64,000 bases of DNA. It comes from Leptodactylus fallax. Its lineage: Eukaryota; Chordata; Amphibia; Anura; Leptodactylidae. Under the pieces are notes generated by a model that worked only from the letters and a program-made list of their open reading frames with translations, did no database searches and was not told the origin of the DNA. Location: contig CAMRHE010000035.1 of assembly GCA_947044405.1 (NCBI GenBank), forward strand, positions 4,623,501 through 4,687,500. The letters run 5' to 3'. A program made the translations under genes and the position numbers. Shown in pieces: positions 45,311-57,979 of this stretch. How positions within the stretch are numbered: position 1 is the first letter of the stretch; every line of letters begins with the position of its first letter.

Positions 45311-46239
45311 ATCAGAAACCCAATGGATATGGCAGCTGATCAGCTCCTGTCCCAGCCCATCTGCGCTGGAAAGCAGACATCTTGGTTGTGGTTACGGCTA
45401 CTTGTAAACCACAGGCGTGAAGTGGCTTGCGGCTTATTAATACAGATTGGCAGAGCAGGAAGCCAAATGCTTCCTGTTCTGCCATGTAGGTCAACAGTAT
45501 CGCTGTCCAGCAGACACCGATACAGTTGAAGATGCCACTAGTGTTTGTGGCAGTCTTGGGATGGGCCCACGGAGTCCGCTGCCCCCCTGCCTCCCCTGCC
45601 ACTGACTCCTAGCATCATAGACTATGCTATGTTGCTAGGAGTCTTGTCCTGGCTCAGTGTTTGGGCTGGGATGTGCGGCCAATATCCAGTCTGTATCTAA
45701 CGCATCAATCCCACCCATGTGAACCCAGCCTAATGCCACTTTCAGATGGTCAGTATTTTGCAAGTCAAAACCAGAAGTATACAGAGAAATAGTATAATGT
45801 AAACATTTCAGCCGACTCCTGGTTTTGGCTTACAGATACTAATGCAAAATATAGACTATATGCTGACTGTGTGAAGGTGGCCTCATGGAGACAACTGTAA
45901 ATGATTCAGCTGTTCTGTGTGTCTCCTGATTTTGACATAACACCACAGAAATGACTAAGTGCTGTTTAAGAGTCTCAACCATGGAAGCAAATTCCTTAGG
46001 TATAAGCCATATATCCTATTATATTGGGTGTACACCTAAAATCTTTATTATTCGTAAGCTCAAGATATTGTCATACCGTTCTCTCAGGTGCCACTGAATT
46101 GTGCCTGCCCTGGTATACCTATTAGGTTAATTTTAATTTTACTTATTTTAAGTCTGTTATTCTGATTATAAAGAACATTTATGCAAGCAGTGAACCATAA
46201 GGTGCGAAACTGTACAGAGGTTTCCACCCTTACATTTGT
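45311..46239. other. Noncoding; dispersed-repeat debris
   Basis: 45600-45645 has an inverted pair GACTCCTAGCATCATAG / CTATGTTGCTAGGAGTC. 45705-45900 includes ATGTGAACCCAGCCTAATGC, a MITE-style end. No gene. Confidence 0.4.
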
Positions 46240-47391
46240 TTAAAGAGTAACTAAGTTTTGATTTTCTGGCAGTATTTGTATCTGGCTCCTTTCTGTAAAA
46301 TCCTGCTTTTTTCACTCTTTCCCTTGTTTTTGCATTGAGAGCTGTCCCTGCCTCTCACTGAATGTTACAGTGTAGTGAAGTATGGAGCTGTGTAACATGT
46401 AGAGAAAATGAGGGTAGGGGAGGGTCACTTCAAACAGTTATATCTTGGACATTATAAAACTTACAAACTTTTTGGTGTCACATGAAAGTGGAGATTCTCC
46501 CCCTTCCCCTCATTTTCTCTACCTCTTACACAATCCTGTACTCCCGTACACAGAAACAAGGGAAAGAGTGGAAAAAAATGCAGGATTTCACAGAAAGGAG
46601 ACAAAATTTGTTAATAAAGTACAATATTTTTTGGACTATAAGACGCACCGGACCATAAGACCCACCTATGTTTTAGGTGGGTAAAGCAAAAAATGTGGTA
46701 AAATATTGTAGTTGTAGTTTTAGAACAGCTGCAAGGCCACATTGACAGGTGGCCCTGCAGCTCTACGGGGAAGCATAAAGGCGTCTTTTTTTCCAGGGCC
46801 AGATGTTCTTTTTAGTTATACCATTTTGGGGCATGTCTATTGCTTTGATCACTTTTTATTCAAATCAGAGCCGAAACAGTGAAATAAAAAGCAGTTCAGC
46901 ACTTTTGATACTTTTTCTCACTATGACGTTCACCCTACGGAAAAATATTTTGATAAGTTTGTAGACCGGACACAGGGATATCTAATGTGTATGTGTTTCA
47001 CAGTAATTTTCTACTTTTATATGTATTCTAGGGAAAGGGGATGATTTAGAACTTTTCATTTAATTTTTTTTTAAATTATTTTATTAGCCCCCCCTAGGGG
47101 GCTTGAACCTGCAAACTGTATTGCAGTCTATGGGAGATTCACTACATTACTATGACAGGCCTGGGAGCCTTCAGTAGGCTCCCGGCTGTCACAGGAACAG
47201 GTCGGCTCCCACGATCTCGTTGGCCTGCAACAAGAAGGTACCCACCGGGCCCGGGGATAGTTTGGGGGGGGCATAAGCTCCCAGTCTCCGCTGTACATTA
47301 CAGCGGAGACAGGTAGCTATGGCGAATCCGCCGTAATAGCACCCTCTCCTGCAAGCGCAGGGCCCGCAGCATCGCCCCACTCCTGCAGCTA

Positions 47392-49030
<1,639 letters not shown>

Positions 49031-49220
49031 TACAGGAAGTCCCGCTGCGGGAAGCCGTCAGCGGCAGGAGTGGAGCAATGCATTCGGACTATAAGACGCA
49101 CCCCCCATTTTCCTCCCAAATTTTTGGGGAAAAAAGTGCGTCTTATATTCCGAAAAATACGGTATATTACAAAATTTATTAATGACACATATACTGCCAG
49201 AAAATGAAAAGTTGTTTGAA

Positions 49221-50773
49221 AATTTTGTTAAACTTTAAATTTGGATAAGAAAAAAAGGAACAAATCCAATATGATATTGTGACATGCTATCAAAACCCTT
49301 GAAAGTCTGAAATTAATGCAACTACTGGATGTCCATACAGAGAGACACACAGCACAGACTTTTTTAATCAAAGCTAGATTCTCATGACCCACAGTATCTG
49401 GACATTTCCAGCAAAGAAGAAAGAAAAGGAAGGGCAGATCTGTAATTATTACTAACTGTGACAATTTCTGTAGTCATCAGGTACCTATAATATCTGTCTC
49501 AACCTCCCTATACAGATATATACATAGTGAGGCTGAGCATACATGTGTTGTCAGTGGGAAGGAGGGCATAAGCCATTGCAGGATGGTATCAGCATATCAT
49601 TCCTGAAAACAAAAGGATCTAGCATTGAAATTTAGCATGCCCAATTTTTCTTTCCTTTGACAGGGAGTCTGGAAGTCCCATATATGTAATATATTTGACT
49701 AGTCCCACCAAAATTGTCTGATTTAGCTAACTCTTTCAAGATATGTATGAGGGTCTTTAAACTCTGTTGACTCAGATAAAGGAATTTTCCATTCATAAAA
49801 GGTAGCTTCATGGTTGCCTAGCATCAGCTCTCCCAAGAATCATGAGCTAGGTATAAATACCACTACAAACTTAGGAACTTACACCTTGGATCCTAAAGCT
49901 CACAGAACAATTACCCTCTAGATGCAGTCATGATGTATGGATAAATATAGAATTATGGCGTAAACATGGTTTTAAGAGTAGATATACACAAAGGGCAGAT
50001 TTACTGCAGAAATTTGTGAAAATCAGTTCCTTGCATCTGAATAAGATTGTTTGGTGGCATGCAAATGGATTTCTGAAAGTCACTGTCATATGAATGGGAC
50101 AAATTCCTGCAACAAATCCGCTGTGTATGAAATCTTACCCCTGAAACTGAGCAGATTTATATGCATTACGTGACTTTTAGAGGGAGTGTGGTCTGAGGGC
50201 AAGTCACACTAGGAAAACTGTGAATCTCACCATTGTGCTGAATAAGAGGCTTCAATAGACTATAAACCTCAACTGACTTTCAGCAATATGGTGTTCTGGT
50301 AAGTGTGCTAGGAATTTTTCAGTTAATGAGAGAATGGAAAAAAAAAATCATCAGTGAAATAAAATAAACTATAAATCCTTCCGAAGTTGAAGAAAGCATG
50401 CACTGGTCAAAGAATTAGATTACTGCATCAATGATGATTCAGCCTGAAACTATGCAGTGTTTGTGGTTGAAGGGTTTGTGCCAGTGAATGACTCAGACTT
50501 GGCCCGTACTCTAAAAAGAGCATTACTAAGCCTCAAAAAATGAGTGAGTATGCAAGAAACACTTGTGTTTGTCAAGGTAAAAGCATCCTTATTGTTTATA
50601 TGGTGGAAAAAATGGGGAAGAATAGATGGATTAAAAAAGAATAGCAAGACATATAAGAAGCAATAAATTGCTCACAGTTTTTAAGAAAATTCTCTTCGTT
50701 TTATTATAATTTTTTTTAGATTGATGACATTTAATCCCCAAAATACAGCCATTTTCTATATTTGACTTAGACA
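49221..50773. other. Noncoding stretch, nothing recognised
   Basis: 1.5 kb without gene, array or closed element. AT-rich, with ordinary short repeats. The longest quiet stretch on the right side of the window apart from 52951-54700, and so a place where unique locus sequence may survive. Confidence 0.4.
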
Positions 50774-50777
50774 TTAA

Positions 50778-51143
50778 AGACAATATCCAGTTTATTTTTA
50801 TTGCTGAGCTATTATCAGGGATTAGTAGGGGTCTGACAACCAGGTTCCCTGCTGATCAGCCATTTGAAGGGGCTGTAGTGCTTATAGAAGTGCTGTGGCC
50901 TCCTTGCTATTTACATCACAGTATTTACAAGGTCAATACATTTTTGTCCCATTCTCTTCTATAGAAGAAGGTTGTAATTACATTGCACAATTATTTTGAA
51001 ACACACAGTGTGCAATGTAAACAAAGAGATCTGGGTGCTTGGGCTTCAAACAGCTGATCAGCAGAGGTCCCGCGTGTTGGCCCTCTGCTGATCTCTTACT
51101 GATGATCTATTCTCAGGATGAGAAGGAGAGTAGAACAACCCCT
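50778..51143. mobile_element. Palindromic TTAA-flanked MITE
   Basis: Between TTAA 50774-50777 and 51144-51147. Halves are imperfect inverted copies: GAGCTATTATCAGGGATTAG ... CTGATCTCTTACTGATGATC, and CCTGCTGATCAGCCATTTG against CAAACAGCTGATCAGCAGA. The first few end bases do not match well. Relative of 17255-17386. Confidence 0.6.
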
Positions 51144-51222
51144 TTAATATATATATTAGTAGAGGGTTATATGTGCAGGTCCTAGAAAAGAGAAGTGTAC
51201 ATGTACACTGTCATTTGCATGT

Positions 51223-51894
51223 TGTAAGGGAATTGCTAGAGGAGCGATTCCCCAGTAGCTGCTGGGGGGGAGGGGCACGACAAGAAAGTGAGCCCTAAGC
51301 TAAAACCCCCCACTGTCCCTGCCTACTTGTCTGAACAATCCTAGGCGACAGCCGGCAACTGGGTATCAATCCATTCTTGATATAAGTGATAACACAGAAC
51401 GCAGACAGGACAAACAACAACAAAAGGGAGGTCAGCTAGCCAAGGGGTCGATAACAGTCGAGCAATGCAGTACAGAATCAAAATCCAAGAGGATAGTCAA
51501 AGGTAAGCCAGAGGTCAGGAATATGAATACAGGTAATACAGGTAACAAAACAGGAAGGAGTAATAGCTAGTACGCACGAGGCAATAGCAAGCACCAATGT
51601 GAATGTGAGCAAACAATAAATAGGAAGGAAGGACCCACCCCAGACTTGATAGGACAAAAGGCTGTCAATCACACAGGTAAGGCTAAAATTAACTATTAGA
51701 GGAGCAAAGGAAAACGAAGGTAAAGGAGATGGGTGTGGTGGAAAATCAATTAAGGAGGTGAAGGAATAGGACAGCGTTCAGAAAAACAAGAAAAACAAGA
51801 AAAACCCAAAGGAAAGAATCACAGCTAGACCTGCCTCCTGCGCCGCAGCATGCGGCCACATGGCGCAGAAGTTCGAATGGGTGCGGACGTAACA
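51223..51894 (-). mobile_element. Solo LTR, family of 31932
   Basis: On the reverse strand TGTAACGTCCGCACC...CTCCTCTAGCAATTCCCTTACA, 672 bp. Flanks CATGT (51218-51222) and GATGT (51895-51899) share four of five bases. Contains GATTGACAGCC and CTTGGATTTTGATTCTGTAC as in the other copies. No internal region. Confidence 0.82.
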
Positions 51895-52289
51895 GATGTA
51901 ATGTTCATTCATGGAAATAATGGAGCAATGACATTCAGCTGTGTTTTCCACTGCAAGATCACAATGGAAAAAAACACCCAAAATCAGATTACTGCAGATT
52001 TCTTTGTCTCTCCCCATGACTTTCAAACTTAGCATTACAAAGGACACACATTTTAACTCCAGGCCAGGAAAGATAGCTCAAAACTTTATATTTGTGACCC
52101 TAGGGACCTTCCTGGATTCTGTGTGGCAATCAATCTACCAGACCAATGTCATGATGCTCCTGTGCCAGATGTATAAGGGATTCATAAGTAGATTTTAGCT
52201 GACTGAGGTGGCTCTCACTTGCAATTTTCATGGAATCTCTATAGAGACATATTCGTTTTTCAGTTTCACACCTGTAACTGTTATGTTAC
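51895..52289. other. Noncoding gap between two solo LTRs
   Basis: 395 bp with no retroelement coding, primer-binding site or polypurine tract that I can see, so the two LTRs are probably separate insertions. Confidence 0.5.
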
Positions 52290-52950
52290 TGTAAGGGAAT
52301 CGCTAGAGGAGCGATTCCCCAGTAGCTTCTGGAGAACTCTGGGGGGAGGGGCACAACAAGACAGTGGACCCTAAGCTGAATCCCCCCCACTGTCCCTGCC
52401 TACTTGCCCGATCTGTCCTAGGTGACAGCCAGCAACAAGTCAACAGTCCCTGCTTATAATAAGTGATTACACAGAACGCAGACAAGACGAACAACAACAA
52501 AGGGAGGTCAGCTAGCCAAGGGGTCGGTAACAATCGAGCAATGCAGTACAAAATCACAATCCAAGAGAAAAGTCAAAGGTAAGCCAGTGGTCAGGAAATA
52601 AGAAGAACAGGTAACAAAGAACAAGGAGTATAGCCAGTACGTGTAATGCAATAGCAGGCGCCAATGGGAAAGTGAGCAAACAATAAATAGGGAGGAAGAA
52701 CCCGCCCCAGACTTGATAGGAGGATAGGCTGTCAATCACACAGGTAAGACTAAGGTTAACTCTTAGTGGAGCAGGGGGAAAGCAAGGTGAAGGAGAAGGG
52801 TGTGGCGGAAAATCAATTAAGGAGGTGAGGTAATAGGACAGTGTTCAGACAATACAAGAAGAACCCAAAGGAAGGAATCACAACCGGACACGCCTCCTGC
52901 GCCGCAGCGTGCGCCCAGTGGATGGTGCCAAAGCCCGGACAGGCAAGAGT
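52290..52950 (-). mobile_element. Solo LTR, family of 31932, second copy
   Basis: Very similar to 51223-51894 along most of its length (for example CTAGAGGAGCGATTCCCCAG, GGTCAGCTAGCCAAGGGGTC, GGCTGTCAATCACACAGGTA). The edge nearest 52950 is decayed (AGGCAAGAGTATGTG where CAGGC then GTTACA is expected), so no target duplication can be matched. Confidence 0.8.
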
Positions 52951-54699
52951 ATGTGTGCCTTCTACATGTGATACTCTGGGACTCTCATCTATTTAAAGAC
53001 AACTAATTTGTACAGGCCATTAAAAGGGTATTTCCAATTCCAGGATCATATTTAAACTTGTAGCTTAAATTAACTGAATTTTTTTTACCCAATACATTGC
53101 TTTATCTATATTGCTGAGTATGTCAGATACTGCTCAATATGCCTCCTCAGTGTTTATAGCTTGTTGCCTAGGCTACAGACAAGCTCTTATCTTGAGTGGC
53201 TAGATAAGAGAGTTGTTTTTGACCACCTAAATTTTGTTCCCTTTCTCTCTGCAAAGTGTTCTCAGTTGCTGAGCTATAAGGTATAGAACAGTAATCAATG
53301 CCTCTCTTATCTCTGGTTGTAAATCCAGAGATAACTGTAAAAAATAGCAAGGAGTAGCTGATAAAAACCAGGAAGTGGAGAAGACAGGAGGACAGGTGAA
53401 ACCCTGAGATGGGAAAATGCTTTCGGGATATCTCCCTGTTGAAGAGCCTGGGTTATAAAACCTTTCAGGAACAACTAACACCTTTTTTAAGATAAGGTAT
53501 TTAACTGTTTCTGCATCTTGCCCTTTTGCAATCTCAATATCTCAAGGTGCATATATCTCTACTGCCTAAGTGAGGGAAATAGCCCACCGCAGGCTCCAAT
53601 TTTTGTCCCATTTGACCGATAAACATAGATGTTAAAATGTTTCTTTCTGTTTCTTTCTTTCCACCTTCACTCATTCACATTGACCAAGTACAGTTTATGA
53701 TGGGACGGGAGACAAGGGACAATGGTAAAGAAGTTCCTTCTAGTCCATCTAGTTCACCATGGAATGGGAAAGGGTATCACTGAAGGAACCAGTGAAGGAA
53801 ATAAACAGTATACACTATACACATTTACATAAGCATCTATGCTATTTTACTGTAAGAAGCATCTAAGTCTTTTTTTCAAGCTGTCAGCTGTTGCCAAATA
53901 TTACAGACACTGGATTTACACCACCAGCAGGTGTGATGCAAAAAGGGAAGGTATCTAAAATATAACCTTTTAAAGTAACATAAAAATGTCCGTCATCACA
54001 AGCAACATATCAATAATAATATGGTGACATCAACGCTCCTCAGAAATGCAACTGCAAGCAAAAGCCTTTTACTGTGGCATAGTTTCCATCTAGCCCCTCT
54101 GAGAAGGGGTATATGGAAGGGTCAGTTTCTCCATGTTTGTAGAAACTGTTCTACAGAGGGAGCCTATGCAGCAGAATTCAGAGGGTGCCTATGCAGCAGA
54201 ATCCACTAAATTATAACATAGGTTTAGGAATAGGGGCTACCCAAGTACAGCGCTACATCAGGCAGCATCGTCTGCAAACTCACAAGACTATCGTTCCCTT
54301 CTTGTGCTGCATAAAAAAACTCAAGAGACAAATTTAATTCATCTCATAGGTATGTATGATATATAGTCACAGGAGGTCAGAAAGATTGTATCAAAATAAT
54401 GGACATTGCTATATGCCAGAGGAGTAGCTAGGGGTTCAGCACAGGGGAAGGGGCAAACACGTCATCTCAGGTATACCGATATTATCACTATACGTTGACT
54501 GCATAGTGGTAGAAAGTGGCTCTACACAGGTCTGTAAAGACCATTTAAATAAATGGACTGCCATGGCCATTACTTCAGGCAGTGACTTATCTCTATAAAG
54601 TTTGTAACTCAGATACCTTTTGCTCCTCACTTTTCCAGGCAACCAACCCACATTGCTCTTACCTACACAAAGTCCCCATCCTGCTGCTACCCCAATTGT
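52951..54699. other. Noncoding stretch
   Basis: No gene. 53020-53480 begins like a TTAAAAGGGTATTTCC-type element but no second end was found; it holds an inverted-looking part around CTTATCTCTGGTTG / CAGAGATAACTG. 54153-54202 repeats GCCTATGCAGCAGAAT twice at 24 bp. Confidence 0.4.
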
Positions 54700-55034
54700 A
54701 AAATATATAATATAAAAATCCCTTGGAAATGAGAATACCCCTTATGCCTTTTCAATTTAATAATGCTCCTATGTGCTCCCTTTAATTAATAGTCCCCCTC
54801 AATGAATAATGCCCCCTAAATAATAATGCTGTATACCTTCTTAAATTAATAATGCCCCTAAGTGCCACCTAAAACTATTACTGCCCAGTTCCCCTATTAT
54901 TATACTAATAATACTATAAGTATACCCTCTTATGTCTCCTTGTAAAAATTATGCCCCTGATGCCCTCTTACATAAATATTGCAATCTAATGCCCCTTGAA
55001 TTAATAATGCCTATTAATAATCCCTTTGTATTAA

Positions 55035-55889
55035 AGGGGTTGGCCATACTCACCTGTCTCCGCACGGGTGTTCACCGCTGCTGTCTGTTTGGGTGTGTGT
55101 CGTGCCTGCTCCGCAGGAAGTTCTGCACCGCACATGACTGCTGAGGCCAATCAGTGGTCTCAGTGGCTGCAGGAAAGAATTCAGTGATATATGTGAGTGA
55201 CATCACTGGGTCCTTTCCAGCCACCACTGAGTCCACTGATTGAGCTCAGCGGTCACATCCAGCGGCTTACCAATAAACTTCGTCTACGCTCTCCGATCAC
55301 AACCTGCTGACATTCTCAGCCCTCTCCTCTGTAATTGAACCCCCAACCTCTAAACCAACACGCCCCCGCAGGAACCTTAATCGCCTTGACATCCGAACGC
55401 TCTCAGACTCTCTCTGACCGCTCGCTGACATATCCTCACTGCAGGAGGCAGATACCGCTGCTGACTCCTACTCTGCTCTGCTCTTATCCGATCCACACAA
55501 TCGACTTCTCCCGGGCATCCCCCATACTCTGGAACTCATTACCACATAAGATTGACCCCCACAGTCACAAGCTTCAAGAAGGCCCTGAAGACTCACCTAT
55601 TCAAGAAAGCCTACAACCTCCAATAACGCTACTGTCACCACACCACCACCTGAGCAGTCTCTACCCCCACCTTCTGTCTCTATCCCTCTTCCCTCATAGA
55701 TTGTAAGCCCTTGCGGTCAGGGCCCTCTATCCCACTGTACCAGTTGGTCTCTGGTAGCATTATCTATTTTGTATATCTGGTGTACCGTATGTAAATCCTC
55801 AAATGTAAAGCACCATGGAATTAATGGTGCTATATAAATAAACATAATAATAATAATAATAATAACTTTATTATTCCCTGGAAACCCCT
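55035..55889. mobile_element. TTAA-flanked element hosting an L2-like LINE
   Basis: TTAA at 55031-55034 and 55890-55893. Ends AGGGGTTGGCCA and, in reverse complement, AGGGGTTTCCAGGG. About 240 bp of its own sequence is visible on the left; the LINE fills the rest. Confidence 0.62.
55275..55865 (+). pseudogene. L2-like LINE, internally deleted, with AAT-repeat tail
   Basis: The left part encodes the end of an AP-endonuclease domain (SDHNLLTFSALS and PTRPRRNLNRLDIRTLSDSL then stop). It jumps to the C-terminus typical of L2/CR1-type ORF2 (ILWNSLPHKI, then after a shift a KALKTHLFKKAYNLQ-like end). The 3' UTR ends GGTGCTATATAAATAAAC followed by a (AATAAT)n tail, a characteristic L2-type terminus. 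Endonuclease and 3' end are joined without RT, so the copy arose by internal deletion or from a short nonautonomous relative. Confidence 0.7.
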
Positions 55890-56389
55890 TTAATACTTCC
55901 CCAATGCCATCCTTATAGTGTTATTGCCCCCACTGACTTCTCTTTATAAATGGTAAACCCTTATATTAATTATACCCCCTTATATTGCTATAAGTCCTTC
56001 CTTAAATTTACAGTGCCCCCAATTGCCCTCTTATATGTAATATCCCCCTTCTATTAAATTGCCCCCCCAAAGAAGTTATGTTAAACATAACAAAAAGAAA
56101 AAGAAAGTCTATCTCAGCTTACCCAAGTAATAGGAATACTTGATTTACGTATCGTGGTACGTGGAAAAGCTCCCAGAACTCAATGGTACACTTTGTAGTG
56201 ATATCCAAAAAAGATGTAAAAATATCCAGTATTCAATGAAAATAATAAAAATTGTTTGGGGCGTGGTCTAGCTGCTATGCAGAATGTCCGCAGTTTGAGA
56301 GAGCTCTCAGTCACCCTAGCGACTTCACAGCGATAGCACTTCGCAAACGTTCAGTACTGGTTCGGGTCCTATACAGTACTTACCCCAGC

Positions 56390-57471
56390 ATGGTCCGGAA
56401 ACGTAAGAACACGACTGGCCTGTTTCAAACTCCCTCGGAGTCCAGACAAGATGGCGCTGGCTCACAACACGCGGTGACGTGTCTGAGGCCTTGTCGGGAA
56501 GACGTACTAGATCGTTGCCACCTGCGACTCGTTACTCCGGCTCCTCTGCCCGTAACTCCACTCCCTCCAGTCCTGTGTCTGATGGTGAGACCTCCGCGCC
56601 GTTTGCACTTGACTCGGGGAGGCCTGCGGGTGCTGGCCACTCCCTGGCCTCGCCTGACTCTAGAAGCCTGCGCAAACAGCGCCAACGTCTCTCCTCTGGG
56701 CCCTCTCCTGCTGGACAGGTAGGCCGCGGTTCTTCTGACCCGTTACATCCCTCACCTCCTCCTGATTTTTTAGAGGGCCTACCGACTTCAGATGCCCTGC
56801 TCACAGAATCGTCTATGAAAGCTATGTTACAGACCCTTCATCGATCTCTGCAGCAAAGCTTTGCCTCCTTAGTGGCTACTATTCATTCCTCCATACAAGA
56901 TCTAGGGGGTAGGATTCATCATATTGAAACTAAATTTGGTGACTTTGTCTCGTTCCATAACCAACCAACTCATTATGATCATGAGGATACTATTACTCAA
57001 CTTCGACTGAAAGTGGCTGACTTAGAAGATTGCTCCAGGCGGAATAATGTGAAACTTAGAGGGGTGCCTGAATCCGTCCCTAATGGGGCCCTTGCGTTCT
57101 ACCTGCAGGACTTTATCAGAGCTGTCTTGCCTAACTCTGCCCCAAGAGATCTTATTATAGATAGAGCACATCGGCTTCCCAAACCATACCATCTGGCTGA
57201 TGATATTCCTCGAGATGTTATTGCAAAAATACACTTTTTCCATATTAAAGATATGTTCATGCAGGCTACTAGGAAGAAAGATTCCCTCCCGGACCCATAT
57301 AAGAATATTTCAGTCTATACGGACTTTTCAGCTACTACTCTACAACAACGGCGACTCTTGGCCCTGACCACGGCCATATTGAGAGATAACCAGATAAAGT
57401 ACAGATGGGGCTTTCCAGTCCGTCTTCTCGTTTCGCTTGAAGAGGATCTTTACGTGTTGAAATCCCTATAA
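56390..57471 (+). pseudogene. L1 ORF1 protein (RNA-binding chaperone), one frameshift
   Basis: ORF1p of an L1 coats the LINE RNA and helps strand exchange. MVRKRKNTTG at 56390 is the likely start; the frame shifts near 56470, and 56479-57471 is then open for 330 residues. In that frame: a Ser/Pro-rich N-terminal part (1-105), a predicted coiled coil (about 110-188, ending RLKVADLEDCSRRNN), an RRM-like segment starting VKLRGVPESV (190-265), and a C-terminal domain (266-330) with LRDNQIKYRWGFP. Order and size fit vertebrate L1/Tx1-type ORF1. The upstream frame at 56252 contributes only the first 27 residues. Confidence 0.88.
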
Positions 57472-57979
57472 GATGGCTGTAAATTTCTTAAAAGATTGAA
57501 TCTTCGACTCCTGGATCTGGAAAGTGTTCCGAAAGCTGCTCCTTCCCGTGTTAAGGAACTGTGGCACAAGGTTGACAAGCGGGGGAAGATTGCCCGCTGA
57601 AGTGCTGTCTTTCACCTCCTTCTGATGGGTGACCTGGCTTCTACCTTTTGTTCCGGTCCCAAGTTAGGCTAGAGATATCGGCCCCTGCGGCTCGGTTTTT
57701 GAGACTGACTGTTTCATCCCCCATTCCGTTATAGGCGAATGTTGCTCGTCTTACGTAGTCCATGGACAATGCATTTTCACCTTTGGTTTTTGTCTCTTTT
57801 CTTGCGTCTTCCCTCCCTCCCTCTGTGTTTCTACCCTTTCTTTTCTTTGCAGGTCGTGTATTATCTCTTGCTCCTTGGTCAGGTGGGTAATGGCTGTTCC
57901 TCTGTTGCAGAACGTTGCGGGCTCGCCTCTCTTCATGGGGGTGGTAAGTCGGCTTTGAGCTTGCGGCTCTGTGGGTGTC

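Larger units (their letters stand above)
54700..56065. repeat. Degenerate TTAATAATGCCCC array, split by a TTAA element
   Basis: Irregular units of about 25-35 bp with the core TTAATAATGCCCCCTAAAT (54775-55030) resume after 55893 as TTATTGCCCCCACT-like text to about 56065. The array supplies many TTAA sites; one was used by 55035-55889. Confidence 0.65.

Noticed and set aside
51223..52950. LTR pair as a single deleted provirus
   Set aside because: No primer-binding site, polypurine tract or coding in the gap, and the left copy has its own near-match flank.
54153..54202. Two 24-bp repeats GCCTATGCAGCAGAAT as a regulatory array
   Set aside because: Only two units; ordinary local duplication.
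55335..55706. A Pro/Leu/His-rich 123-residue frame
   Set aside because: It is an alternative frame of the L2-like LINE, whose own frame has recognisable motifs.
56252..56722. A 156-residue frame as a separate gene upstream of L1 ORF1
   Set aside because: Only its MVRKRKN segment is plausible as the true ORF1 start; the rest is out of frame with ORF1.
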